A stretch of DNA of 16,602 bases, taken from assembly GCA_000432895.1 (NCBI GenBank), contig FR889400.1, forward strand, positions 14,937 to 31,538, read 5' to 3'. The notes under the pieces are model-generated. The model did no database searches and was not told the DNA's origin. It was given only the letters and a program-made list of their open reading frames with translations. Positions within the stretch are counted from its first letter, which is position 1, and every line of letters begins with the position of its first letter. Positions 1 to 6,159 of this stretch are shown piece after piece. The position numbers were made by a program, and so were the translations under genes. The DNA comes from Firmicutes bacterium CAG:449. Lineage in GTDB: Bacteria > Bacillota_I > Bacilli_A > RFN20 > CAG-449.

Positions 1-434
1 TCTAATCTATGGCATGGTGCAGGAACGAAAGTGTGATTACTAGGATTAAACTCATTTTTTTCAAATAAATAATTTAAAATAACATTAGTTAAAGTGATTC
101 TTTTTTCATTTTCATCACCATGAATTAATATTCCACTTGGTTTATTAACAATTAAAATATTTTTATCTTCATAAACAATATCTAAATTTATATTAGATTT
201 AACAATTAATCTAGTATTAGAAAATTCTTCCAGTTGCTTATCTGTAACATAAATTTGCATAAAATCATTTTCTTGTAAAATATAATCTTTAGAAATTCTT
301 TTACCATTAACCTTTACATCTTTTATTCTAAATAGTTTATAAATAAAACTTAAAGGTGCACCATCAAGATATTTTCTCACAAATTTTTCAGCTTTTTGTC
401 CATGATTAGCTCTAGTAATCGTAATTTCTTTCAT
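1..434 (-). CDS. RluC/RluD-family 23S rRNA pseudouridine synthase, N-terminal part (cut by window edge)
   Basis: This gene makes an enzyme that isomerises uridine to pseudouridine in structured RNA; the RluC/RluD relatives act on 23S rRNA in the cytoplasm. The visible 144 full codons hold an S4-type RNA-binding domain at about residues 13-62 (KVNGKRISKDYIL is the typical S4 core). The start of the catalytic domain follows, with DIVYEDKNILIVNKPSG at residues 85-101. The frame leaves the window inside the catalytic motif: PCHRL is complete and the next codon begins GA, so the catalytic Asp of HRLD is the expected residue. The ATG at 434 was chosen because AAAGGATG lies just upstream. It diverges from the tRNA-Ser gene, with a TATAAT box between them. 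The family is clear. The exact member (RluC, RluD or a paralogue) cannot be told from this half. Confidence 0.9.
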   Translation of the reverse strand, partial: MKEITITRANHGQKAEKFVRKYLDGAPLSFIYKLFRIKDVKVNGKRISKDYILQENDFMQIYVTDKQLEEFSNTRLIVKSNINLDIVYEDKNILIVNKPSGILIHGDENEKRITLTNVILNYLFEKNEFNPSNHTFVPAPCHRL

Positions 435-454
435 AACTTCATCCTTTAAACAAA

Positions 455-499
455 ATTATACTTGTTTTTGATGACAAATACATTATTTTATTGTAAAAT
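455..499. promoter_or_regulatory. Divergent promoter region between rRNA pseudouridine synthase and tRNA-Ser
   Basis: For the tRNA, on the plus strand, ATGACA at 471-476 (one mismatch from TTGACA) is separated by 17 bases from TAAAAT at 494-499. Transcription would begin about 5 bases before the tRNA. For the pseudouridine synthase, on the minus strand, a perfect TATAAT box occupies 455-460, about 20 bases before the start codon, but its -35 hexamer (near 478-483) is poor. The two promoters overlap, so they may compete. The tRNA promoter is the better supported of the two. Confidence 0.6.
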
Positions 500-510
500 T
501 ATAAAGCATT

Positions 511-601
511 GGAGAATTACCCAAGTGGTTGAAGGGGCGGGCTTGGAAAGCTCGTAGGCTTGTAACAGGGCGCTAGGGTTCAAATCCCTAATTCTCCGCC
601 A
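511..601 (+). tRNA. tRNA-Ser (anticodon GGA)
   Basis: A complete class II tRNA. The acceptor stem GGAGAAT (511-517) pairs perfectly with ATTCTCC (591-597), the discriminator base is G598, and CCA is encoded at 599-601. The anticodon stem CGGGC/GCTCG (538-542 and 550-554, one G-T pair) encloses the loop TTGGAAA, giving anticodon GGA at 545-547, which reads UCU and UCC. A long variable arm (about 555-574) is diagnostic of serine tRNAs. The T arm TAGGG-TTCAAAT-CCCTA precedes the acceptor strand. It is a single-gene transcription unit with its own promoter and terminator. Confidence 0.97.
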
Positions 602-615
602 TTAAATATCGAATT

Positions 616-640
616 GACTATTATTATAATAGTCTTTTTT
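616..640 (+). terminator. Intrinsic terminator of tRNA-Ser
   Basis: GACTATTA (616-623) pairs perfectly with TAATAGTC (627-634) around a TTA loop and is followed directly by six T. It lies 14 bases after the tRNA CCA end. It lacks a T run in the other direction, so it should not terminate the minus-strand gene that ends at 655. Confidence 0.85.
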
Positions 641-654
641 ATTTCTTAAAAAGA

Positions 655-1116
655 TTAATCAAAGCGAATATAATGCTTCTTAGAATAAGATATTCGTGAT
701 AAAAATTCTTCTCTACTTCCTAATAAATAATCATCATTATTAATTCTATAAAATGATTCTTTTAATTCTAAAAACAAATAATTTTTAAATTTATATAATC
801 TAATATTATCAATATTTTTAATTGCTTTTCCATCTTTATAAAGTATTTTATTTTCTAAGCAAAACTTATGCTTAGTTTTTTGATCTTTTAAAAAAGTTTT
901 ATATTTTGAATTAATTAAATATTGAATAATCATCAAACTAAATATTAAAAAAGGAAGTATAAAAATAAATAACATTTCATAAATTTTAAAAATAAAACAT
1001 GGAATTAACATTAAAATTGAAATTAAAAAAGAAATGATTAAAACTGGTAGTAATTTAATATTTCCATATATAGCAATTGCTTTGCTATCATTATAGCCAA
1101 TCATTTCAATTTTCAT
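655..1116 (-). CDS. Small two-helix membrane protein with YcxB-like C-terminal domain
   Basis: A 153-residue protein of unknown function. Two hydrophobic helices at about residues 22-43 and 48-68 form a hairpin in the membrane. The C-terminal 80 residues are soluble and look like alternating beta strands ending in a helix (YLFLELKESFYRI, then REEFLSRISY). That layout is reminiscent of YcxB-like or bacterial PH-like domains, which sit after a two-helix anchor; this is a resemblance by eye, not a family assignment. The start at 1116 is supported by GAAGGAA 7 bases upstream. It lies 39 bases after the MATE gene on the same strand and is probably co-transcribed with it. I see no clear terminator after it. 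Confidence 0.75.
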   Translation of the reverse strand: MKIEMIGYNDSKAIAIYGNIKLLPVLIISFLISILMLIPCFIFKIYEMLFIFILPFLIFSLMIIQYLINSKYKTFLKDQKTKHKFCLENKILYKDGKAIKNIDNIRLYKFKNYLFLELKESFYRINNDDYLLGSREEFLSRISYSKKHYIRFD

Positions 1117-1155
1117 TTAATTATTCCTTCAACAATTATTATATATTAAAATTTA

Positions 1156-2526
1156 TTAATTGTTTATACATTTTTTCATAACATCTTTTAATAAAAACAT
1201 TGATACAATCGCTGTTAAAATTTCTGCAATAGGAAAAGTCCACCAAATTAAATTCATAACATTACTTGACAAAGTAAAAAAGTAAGCGATAGGAAAAACA
1301 AATACAACGAGTCTTAATAAAGCAGTAAATAAAGGTTTAAAAGAATAACGTAATGCTTGAAATACTCCTTGTAGTGCGACATTAAATCCCATAAAAACAT
1401 AGCCAATAGAAGCAATACGCACTGTTTTTGTACAAGCATCAATTAATTCAACTGTTGAACTATTAGAAAGAGCAAATAATTTTGCTAAAGGTCGAGCAAT
1501 TATTTCAAATAAAATTGTTATTATAATTGAAACAATTAAAGTATCAATTATTCCGTATTTAATACTTTCTTTTGATCTAATTATATCATTTAATCCATAA
1601 TTAAAAGAAAGTATTGTAATAATCGTATTTGATAAACCAAAACAAGAAAAAAGTGCAACTTGTTGTATTTTATAATAAATTCCAAAGGCACCTACTAATA
1701 TTGTTGTATCAACATTAGCTAAACCAAGAATCGCATTCATTCCAGCCATCATCACTGAAAGTAATCCTTGCATTAAAATAGCAGATAAACCTATTTTATA
1801 AATTCCTTTTATAATATGCCAACTTGGCTTAATATATTTCAAATTTCCATTAATATCTTTATTTCTTAAATAATGAAATAACATGGCAATAATCAATGAA
1901 ACAAATTGACCAAAAACTGTAGCGTATGCCGCGCCTTCAACTCCCATATTAAGTGGATAAATAAAAATATAATCAAAAACAATATTTATTGCTGCACCAG
2001 ATAATTGAGCAATTGTAGAGTACAAAGAATTTCCTGTCGCTTGTAAAAATCTTTCATAAACAGTAAAACCAATTGATCCAAGTGATAGAGAACAACAAAT
2101 AGTTAAATAGTTTGCTCCCATTTTTATTATTTCATCATTTTTCGTAAATAAAGAAATAAACCATCTTGATAAAAATAAGCCAAAAACAAGAAAAAACAAA
2201 TATATAACTAAACAAAGAAATATTCCATTACCAGCCACTTTATTAACTTTTTCTTTATTATTTTCACCTAAGCTTTTTGATAACAATGCATTAATCCCAA
2301 CTCCTGTTCCTACACCAATAGAAATCATTAAAATTTGGATTGGAAAAGCATATGTTAACGCTTCATTAGCTAAAGTTCCAGTTTGTTCCATATTCGTCAC
2401 AAAAATACTATCTACAACATTATATAATGCTTGCAATACCATAGATATAATCATAGGTAATCCTAGTTTCCATATTAATTTTTTTACTGGTTCTACTAAT
2501 AATTTATTTTGTATTAATTCATCCAT
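1156..2526 (-). CDS. MATE-family multidrug/Na+ (or H+) antiporter
   Basis: This is a cytoplasmic-membrane exporter of the MATE family, which expels cationic drugs or metabolites using a Na+ or H+ gradient. The 456-residue product has about 12 hydrophobic helices in two similar halves, the usual family length. Family signatures include the loop NALLSKSLGENNKEK after helix 2 and the ERFLQATGNS segment before the long helix AAINIVFDYIFI. I place the start at the ATG at 2526. A TTG 12 bases further upstream (2538) is also in frame, but it overlaps the strong ribosome binding site GGAGGA at 2531-2536, which serves the ATG. A terminator-like hairpin in the leader suggests regulation by attenuation. 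The substrate cannot be inferred. Confidence 0.93.
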   Translation of the reverse strand: MDELIQNKLLVEPVKKLIWKLGLPMIISMVLQALYNVVDSIFVTNMEQTGTLANEALTYAFPIQILMISIGVGTGVGINALLSKSLGENNKEKVNKVAGNGIFLCLVIYLFFLVFGLFLSRWFISLFTKNDEIIKMGANYLTICCSLSLGSIGFTVYERFLQATGNSLYSTIAQLSGAAINIVFDYIFIYPLNMGVEGAAYATVFGQFVSLIIAMLFHYLRNKDINGNLKYIKPSWHIIKGIYKIGLSAILMQGLLSVMMAGMNAILGLANVDTTILVGAFGIYYKIQQVALFSCFGLSNTIITILSFNYGLNDIIRSKESIKYGIIDTLIVSIIITILFEIIARPLAKLFALSNSSTVELIDACTKTVRIASIGYVFMGFNVALQGVFQALRYSFKPLFTALLRLVVFVFPIAYFFTLSSNVMNLIWWTFPIAEILTAIVSMFLLKDVMKKCINN

Positions 2527-2542
2527 AAAATCCTCCAAAAAT

Positions 2543-2578
2543 AAAAAAAGTGCAAATCCATTTCAACTGGACTTACAC
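2543..2578 (-). terminator. Terminator-like hairpin in the MATE leader (possible attenuator)
   Basis: Read on the minus strand, GTGTAAGTCCA (2578-2568) pairs with TGGATTTGCAC (2560-2550), 11 pairs with two G-U, around the loop GTTGAAA. Seven U follow directly (2549-2543). The U run ends only 6 bases before the MATE ribosome binding site, so any MATE transcript starting upstream must pass it. Two short upstream stretches could compete: TCAAC at 2595-2591 with the loop GTTGA, and GCTTAC at 2633-2628 with GTAAGT in the 5' arm. It could instead be the old terminator of the decayed dehydrogenase, whose 3' end would have lain near here. Confidence 0.65.
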
Positions 2579-2783
2579 AATTTGTTACTCGTTGACTTAA
2601 TTAAATTACCATAAAAAAATTATTTACGTAAGCAATTTTTTATTTATTTTAATATTTTTCAATATCCATTTTTATTTAATGCTGACACAATTTAAATTAT
2701 ACTTGTTTTTTTCTTATCTAATTTATATTGGCATTTATATGTATCACTTCATTACTATATCAAACTAATACTTTCTTAATGGC

Positions 2784-2786
2784 AAT
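2784..2786. repeat. Target-site duplication AAT, left copy
   Basis: AAT directly before the left end of the insertion sequence. The same three bases follow the right end at 4461-4463. A 3-bp duplication is within the normal 3-5 bp range of IS3 elements. Three bases alone could match by chance, but the copy also joins the dehydrogenase reading frame across the element. Confidence 0.6.
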
Positions 2787-2787
2787 G

Positions 2788-2814
2788 GGGACCCCGGACA
2801 AAAAGTTGGACCAT
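2788..2814 (+). repeat. IS left terminal inverted repeat
   Basis: The 27 bases match the reverse complement of 4434-4460 at 18 positions. Shared blocks are the outer GGGA, the core CCGGACA and the inner ACCAT. The inner ACCAT (2810-2814) can also pair with ATGGT at 2819-2823 around CCGA, forming a small hairpin just before the transposase start. Confidence 0.8.
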
Positions 2815-2830
2815 CCGAATGGTTACATAA

Positions 2831-4432
2831 ATGTATACTAATGATCAAAAAATACATGCAATTGAGATTGTTAAGAAGTGCAAAGGTATTATTAATAAAG
2901 CCTGGAGATTGTTAGGGTATCCTGATAGCAGAGATACTTTAAAGCTGTGGTATAAAAATTTCCAAGAAGATAATAATAAAATCACAAAAACTCCGCGTTA
3001 TAGCGATAAGGAAATTGATAAGGCAGTTTCCTATTATTTGGAGTGCAAAAACATTCAAAAAACTATTGATGATTTAGGCTACCCAGACTCAAGAATGACG
3101 TTATGGAGATGGATTAAATCACAGGACATCAATATTTCTAATAAACGTGGTAGAGTTTCGTCGCTTGACGAAGAGACAAAATCATCAATCATCTTAGAAT
3201 ATTTAAATTCCGATAAAACTATGCTAAAATTCTCATTAGAAAAAGGCATTGCTACCTCTACATTAAAAGGATGGCTTGATGCCTATAATCTAAAAAAGGA
3301 GGAAGTCTCTATGCCGAAAGAAGAAAGTAATAATGTCGATGAAACAGTTATTCCTCCTCGCAGTGATCAAGAAGAAATAGACGAACTTAAAAAGGAAATT
3401 GCTAAATTAAAAGCGGAAAAGATAGAAGCAAATCGTAAGACTAAAGAAGCTGAAGCAGAACTCAAATTAGCAAAAGCCAAATTAGCGGAAACTCAACTAG
3501 AATATGACATCTTAGAAAAGGCGGCAGAACTATTAAAAAAAGTTAATGGCATTAATATCAAAACTCTTAAAAACAAGGAGAAGGCCATCGTTATTAATGC
3601 CTTAAGAAGTAAATATAAGTTAGCAAAGCTACTTAAATCTCTAGAGATGGCCAAATCATCATATGAATATCAAGTAAAAGCTCTTAACCATGATAAATAT
3701 CAAGAGTTAAGGCCAATAATTAGACAAATATTTAACGATAGTTATCAAGCATATGGTTCAGAAAGGATATATGGTGAACTTAAAAATCAAGGAATAACAG
3801 TTTCTGAAAAAGTTATTAGAAGATTAATGAAAGAAGAAAATATTCATCCATTTATTCCTAGAATGAAGAAATATTCTTCTTATCAAGGAGAAATATCTCC
3901 AAAAGTTCCTGATTTATATAAACACGACTTTAAAGCGGATGAACCATATAAGAAGCTAGTAACAGATATTACTGAATTCTCACTTAGAGATGGTAAAGTA
4001 TATCTATCTCCAATAATTGATTTATACGATGGATGTCCAATTAACTGGAAGATAGGATATTCTCCAAATAAAGAATTAACTAGCTCCATGTTAATAGAAC
4101 TACATAACATCATTCCTAGCGATGTTAAACCCATCATCCATAGTGACAGAGGTTGCCATTATCGAATCCCTGATTGGATTAATCTCATGGAAGAATATGG
4201 TTATACTAGATCAATGTCCAGAAAGGGATGTTCCCCGGATAATGCAGCGTGTGAAGGATTCTTCGGAATAATGAAAAGAGAATTCTTCCATAATCATGAT
4301 TGGAGCAATGCGACAAGGGAAGAATTCATAAAAGAATTAGACAAGTACTTAACTTGGTTTAAAATAAAGAGAATAAAGGAAAGGTTAGGATATTTAAGTC
4401 CAACAGAATATCGTTCTAGAGCAAGTCTCTAA
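2831..4432 (+). CDS. IS3-family transposase, OrfA and OrfB fused in one frame
   Basis: The enzyme cuts and rejoins the ends of the insertion sequence. Residues 1-155 hold three helix-turn-helix-like units; the first two share GYPDSR followed by a TLxxW segment (residues 29-43 and 84-95), and the third is ATSTLKGWLDAY. Residues about 179-237 form a strong coiled coil, the OrfA multimerisation zipper. The OrfB part has an HTH_21-like stretch (YGSERIYGELKNQGI) and the catalytic triad D379 (TDITEF), D439 (HSDRG) and E475, with 35 residues between D439 and E475 and K482 seven residues after E475. These are IS3 hallmarks. In most relatives OrfB is reached by a -1 frameshift; here the frame is continuous, yet a frameshift-like signal remains at 3535-3601. 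The start at 2831 has no good ribosome binding site, in contrast to an internal site before Met161. Confidence 0.93.
   Translation: MYTNDQKIHAIEIVKKCKGIINKAWRLLGYPDSRDTLKLWYKNFQEDNNKITKTPRYSDKEIDKAVSYYLECKNIQKTIDDLGYPDSRMTLWRWIKSQDINISNKRGRVSSLDEETKSSIILEYLNSDKTMLKFSLEKGIATSTLKGWLDAYNLKKEEVSMPKEESNNVDETVIPPRSDQEEIDELKKEIAKLKAEKIEANRKTKEAEAELKLAKAKLAETQLEYDILEKAAELLKKVNGINIKTLKNKEKAIVINALRSKYKLAKLLKSLEMAKSSYEYQVKALNHDKYQELRPIIRQIFNDSYQAYGSERIYGELKNQGITVSEKVIRRLMKEENIHPFIPRMKKYSSYQGEISPKVPDLYKHDFKADEPYKKLVTDITEFSLRDGKVYLSPIIDLYDGCPINWKIGYSPNKELTSSMLIELHNIIPSDVKPIIHSDRGCHYRIPDWINLMEEYGYTRSMSRKGCSPDNAACEGFFGIMKREFFHNHDWSNATREEFIKELDKYLTWFKIKRIKERLGYLSPTEYRSRASL
3297..3313 (+). promoter_or_regulatory. 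Strong internal ribosome binding site before Met161 of the transposase
   Basis: AGGAGG at 3297-3302 is followed after 8 bases by an in-frame ATG at 3311. It is the best Shine-Dalgarno match in the element, while the annotated start at 2831 has none. Translation from here would give a 373-residue product lacking all three DNA-binding units but keeping the coiled coil and catalytic domain. Part of the match is constrained by the codons for Lys-Lys-Glu-Glu, so chance is possible. Confidence 0.5.
3535..3601 (+). promoter_or_regulatory. Programmed -1 frameshift-like signal (A7G slippery run plus stem-loop)
   Basis: Seven A at 3535-3541, read as TTA-AAA-AAA-GTT, form an A-AAA-AAA slippery heptamer. 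After a 6-base spacer, GGCATTAATA (3548-3557) pairs perfectly over 10 bp with TATTAATGCC (3592-3601), with a 34-base loop. The spacing is ideal for -1 frameshifting, and the site lies exactly at the OrfA/OrfB boundary. Here a -1 slip would read AGT TAA and stop, giving a 238-residue OrfA-like protein. With one A fewer, the layout would be the classic IS3 one: A-AAA-AAG, OrfB in the -1 frame and OrfA ending at TAA 3603-3605. Confidence 0.6.
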
Positions 4433-4433
4433 A

Positions 4434-4460
4434 ATGGTACGAAAAAATGTCCGGACTCCC
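4434..4460 (-). repeat. IS right terminal inverted repeat
   Basis: Read on the minus strand, it begins GGGAGTCCGGACA and ends TACCAT, matching the left repeat at 18 of 27 positions without gaps. It begins one base after the transposase stop codon. Confidence 0.8.
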
Positions 4461-4463
4461 AAT
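4461..4463. repeat. Target-site duplication AAT, right copy
   Basis: AAT directly after the right end of the element, matching 2784-2786. On the minus strand it is the ATT (Ile) codon following SKR in the interrupted dehydrogenase. Confidence 0.6.
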
Positions 4464-5327
4464 TCGTTTTGATGCAATCATATCAATAATTGCATTGCAG
4501 TCATCATTGTGTGTCCAGTGATGCGAATAAGACTCATATTTTGGTCTTACAAAATTGTGTGAGCCTATAAGTTTTATTTTTGGCCTATGAACCTGTTTAT
4601 AAAAATCAATCGAACAATCAGAAAATCTAGTACATCCAAGAAGTGATACTCTACCCATCCATGAAGCATAATTCAATGCTTGAGATATACCAGTAACTTC
4701 AACGCAGCCATTTATACCTTTGCCTTTTGTGATATTTTTCACATTTTGAACAAAGTTTTCATCTGATGGATCGAGTGCATAGTCAGCACCGAGTTTCAAT
4801 GCAAGTTCACGTCTTTGACTGTTTAAGGCGACAGCGATTACAGGATTTGCACCAGAAAGTCTTAAAAATTGCGTTGCAAATATTCCAAGAAGACCTTGTC
4901 CCATTACCATTGCACTTTCTCCAAGTTTATTTCAAGCTTTCTTACACCGCCGAGTGCCATTGAAGCAATAATAACAAATGCCGCTTCAAGAGATGAAACA
5001 TCATTATTTTCAACCTTTGTTATATCGCTTTCTGGACGAATATTATATTTTGAATGACATCCATGGTATACTAAAACTCGATCGCCTACGGATACTTTAC
5101 TTACTTAGAACCGACTTCTTCTACATATCCTACACCACAATAGCTTAATGACATAGGATAATTTTGTGAAGTGTTTTTCATTCCTAGAATACAAGCTCTT
5201 TCTGTACCTCCGCTTACAATAGTATATTCCATTTTTGTAAGACTTCATTTTCTTTTACTTTGCCAATTTCATTTTCAATAAGTTCTGCCTTATGAACACC
5301 TGTAAAAAATATTTGTTTATTTCGCAT
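4461..5327 (-). pseudogene. Zinc-type medium-chain alcohol/polyol dehydrogenase, frameshifted and cut by the IS
   Basis: The intact ancestor would have been an NAD(P)-dependent medium-chain dehydrogenase, with an N-terminal GroES-like domain and a Rossmann fold (VMGQGLLGIFATQFLRLSGA, then SQRRELALKLGADYALDP). The frame is broken at least three times. The first segment from the ATG at 5327 (AAAGAG upstream) ends near 5227 at TAA. A second frame runs MEYTIVSGGTERA to YVEEVGSK, ending near 5107. A third runs VSKVSVGDRVLVYHGC to GGVRKLEI, ending near 4930. The fourth continues GESAMVMGQG and runs into the insertion sequence after IASKRI. Past the element, the same frame continues for AIKKVLV and a TGA (2783-2760). 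The C-terminal 60-80 residues are not recognisable. GC content is higher than in flanking genes, which suggests acquisition by transfer followed by decay. Confidence 0.9.
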
Positions 5328-5519
5328 ATAGCATCTCTTTAAATTAAGTTTATTAAATAAACATAAATTAATTATGTAAATAGTCTATTTGATTTTTTTA
5401 TCATATTTGATACTTAATTATTGGCTTTGGTAAAATTACTAGATGGTATAATCGAAAAGGAAAGTATGAATATTCTTCCTCTTGATCATTTGTTTTTACT
5501 ATGTAAATATTATCTTTTT
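5328..5519. other. Intergenic region upstream of the dehydrogenase remnant
   Basis: No gene is supported here. A 15-bp palindrome, GTTTATT-A-AATAAAC at 5348-5362, lies about 20 bases before the dead dehydrogenase start and could have been an operator. A TGG-TATAAT box (5444-5452) on the plus strand is followed by AAGGAAAGT and a 23-codon frame (5466-5537), but that frame has no recognisable product and overlaps the pduL terminator. I do not call it a gene. Confidence 0.4.
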
Positions 5520-5553
5520 AATATAAAAGGTGATTAATTTTACTTAACCACCT
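5520..5553 (-). terminator. Terminator after the pduL-like gene
   Basis: On the minus strand, AGGTG (5553-5549) pairs with CACCT (5532-5528). The stem extends inward through one mismatch to TTAA/TTAA around a six-base loop. It is followed by TTTTATAT. It lies 20 bases after the pduL-like stop codon and would end the operon that begins at 10485. The T run is interrupted, so it may be only moderately strong. Confidence 0.6.
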
Positions 5554-5572
5554 CATAATGTTTTATATAATT

Positions 5573-6148
5573 TTATAATTTAATGATTGTTCCTATTACT
5601 TTTCCAGATAAAGCACCTGCATTTGCTTCATCAGTATCAATATGCATTGCTAAAGCATAATTTGGTGAAACTCTAACAACTGTGTCTAAGAAGATCAAAC
5701 CTCTTCCTGTTTCATTTTCAACTTTAACTGCGACAATATCACCATTTTTAACATTGAATTCTTTAGCATCTTCTTCTGTCATATGGATATGTCTTTTAGC
5801 AGCAATTGCTCCTTCAGTTAATTCAACTTCTCCACATGGTCCCACTAATTTAACAGGTGTTGAACCTTTAATATCGCCTGATTCTCTAACTGGAACAGTT
5901 ATACCAATAGTTCTAGCATCTGTAAATGATAATTCAACTTGGTTAGCTTTTCTACAAGGTCCTAAGATTGAACAATTTAATTCACCTTTAGGTCCTACAA
6001 CTTTTACTTTTTGATTAGAAGCAAATTGACCAGGTTGTGATAGCATTTTCTTAACTTCTAATTTGGCATCTTTACCAAATAAAATTTCCAATGTTTCTTG
6101 GTTAACATGTACGTGTCTAGCGCTAGTTTCAATAATAAATTCCTTCAT
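5573..6148 (-). CDS. pduL: PduL-type phosphate acyltransferase (phosphotransacylase)
   Basis: This enzyme swaps CoA and phosphate on acyl groups (acyl-CoA + Pi to acyl-phosphate + CoA), linking acetyl- or propanoyl-CoA to ATP formation by acetate/propionate kinase. It is the zinc-dependent PduL family, unrelated to classical Pta. The 191 residues contain both expected halves: SARHVHV (H12, H14) near the N terminus, AKRHIHMT (H120, H122), and HIDTDEANA (H169 onward). The protein starts directly in the catalytic fold, with no N-terminal extension of the kind used for packaging in microcompartments, and no shell genes are near. It is therefore probably the cell's cytosolic phosphotransacetylase. 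GGAGGG lies 4 bases before the ATG at 6148. It follows the kinase gene by 11 bases. Confidence 0.93.
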   Translation of the reverse strand: MKEFIIETSARHVHVNQETLEILFGKDAKLEVKKMLSQPGQFASNQKVKVVGPKGELNCSILGPCRKANQVELSFTDARTIGITVPVRESGDIKGSTPVKLVGPCGEVELTEGAIAAKRHIHMTEEDAKEFNVKNGDIVAVKVENETGRGLIFLDTVVRVSPNYALAMHIDTDEANAGALSGKVIGTIIKL

Positions 6149-6159
6149 AAACCCTCCAC

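Larger units (their letters stand above)
2787..4460 (+). mobile_element. IS3-family insertion sequence, complete, about 1674 bp
   Basis: The element has imperfect terminal inverted repeats, a 3-bp AAT duplication at its borders and one transposase frame filling almost its full length. Its ends lie in the frame of a dehydrogenase pseudogene transcribed the other way. GC content is clearly higher than in flanking native genes (about 40% in one sampled line against about 22%), which indicates foreign origin. The left end could be 2786, 2787 or 2788, because the run of G makes alignment with the right end ambiguous by one base; 2787 is chosen because it gives the duplication. Intact ends and an open frame suggest a recent and possibly active copy. 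Confidence 0.88.

Noticed and set aside
1131..1164. 8-bp inverted arms AACAATTA/TAATTGTT around the MATE stop
   Set aside because: Considered as a terminator, but no T run follows and the ribosome site of the next gene comes directly after. Probably chance or a weak leader hairpin.
3883..4137. A minus-strand frame of 84 codons inside the transposase gene
   Set aside because: It is antisense to the catalytic core of the transposase, including D379. Shadow frame.
4766..5057. Two overlapping plus-strand frames of 62-65 codons
   Set aside because: They are antisense to the dehydrogenase remnant, whose minus-strand protein similarity explains the sequence.
5466..5537. A 23-codon plus-strand frame after TGG-TATAAT and AAGGA
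   Set aside because: No recognisable product, poor -35 region, and it overlaps the terminator of the pduL-like gene. In AT-rich DNA such short frames are common.
5682..6014. A 110-codon plus-strand open frame
   Set aside because: It lies antisense inside the well-supported pduL-like gene and has no similarity or ribosome site that I can support. Shadow frame.
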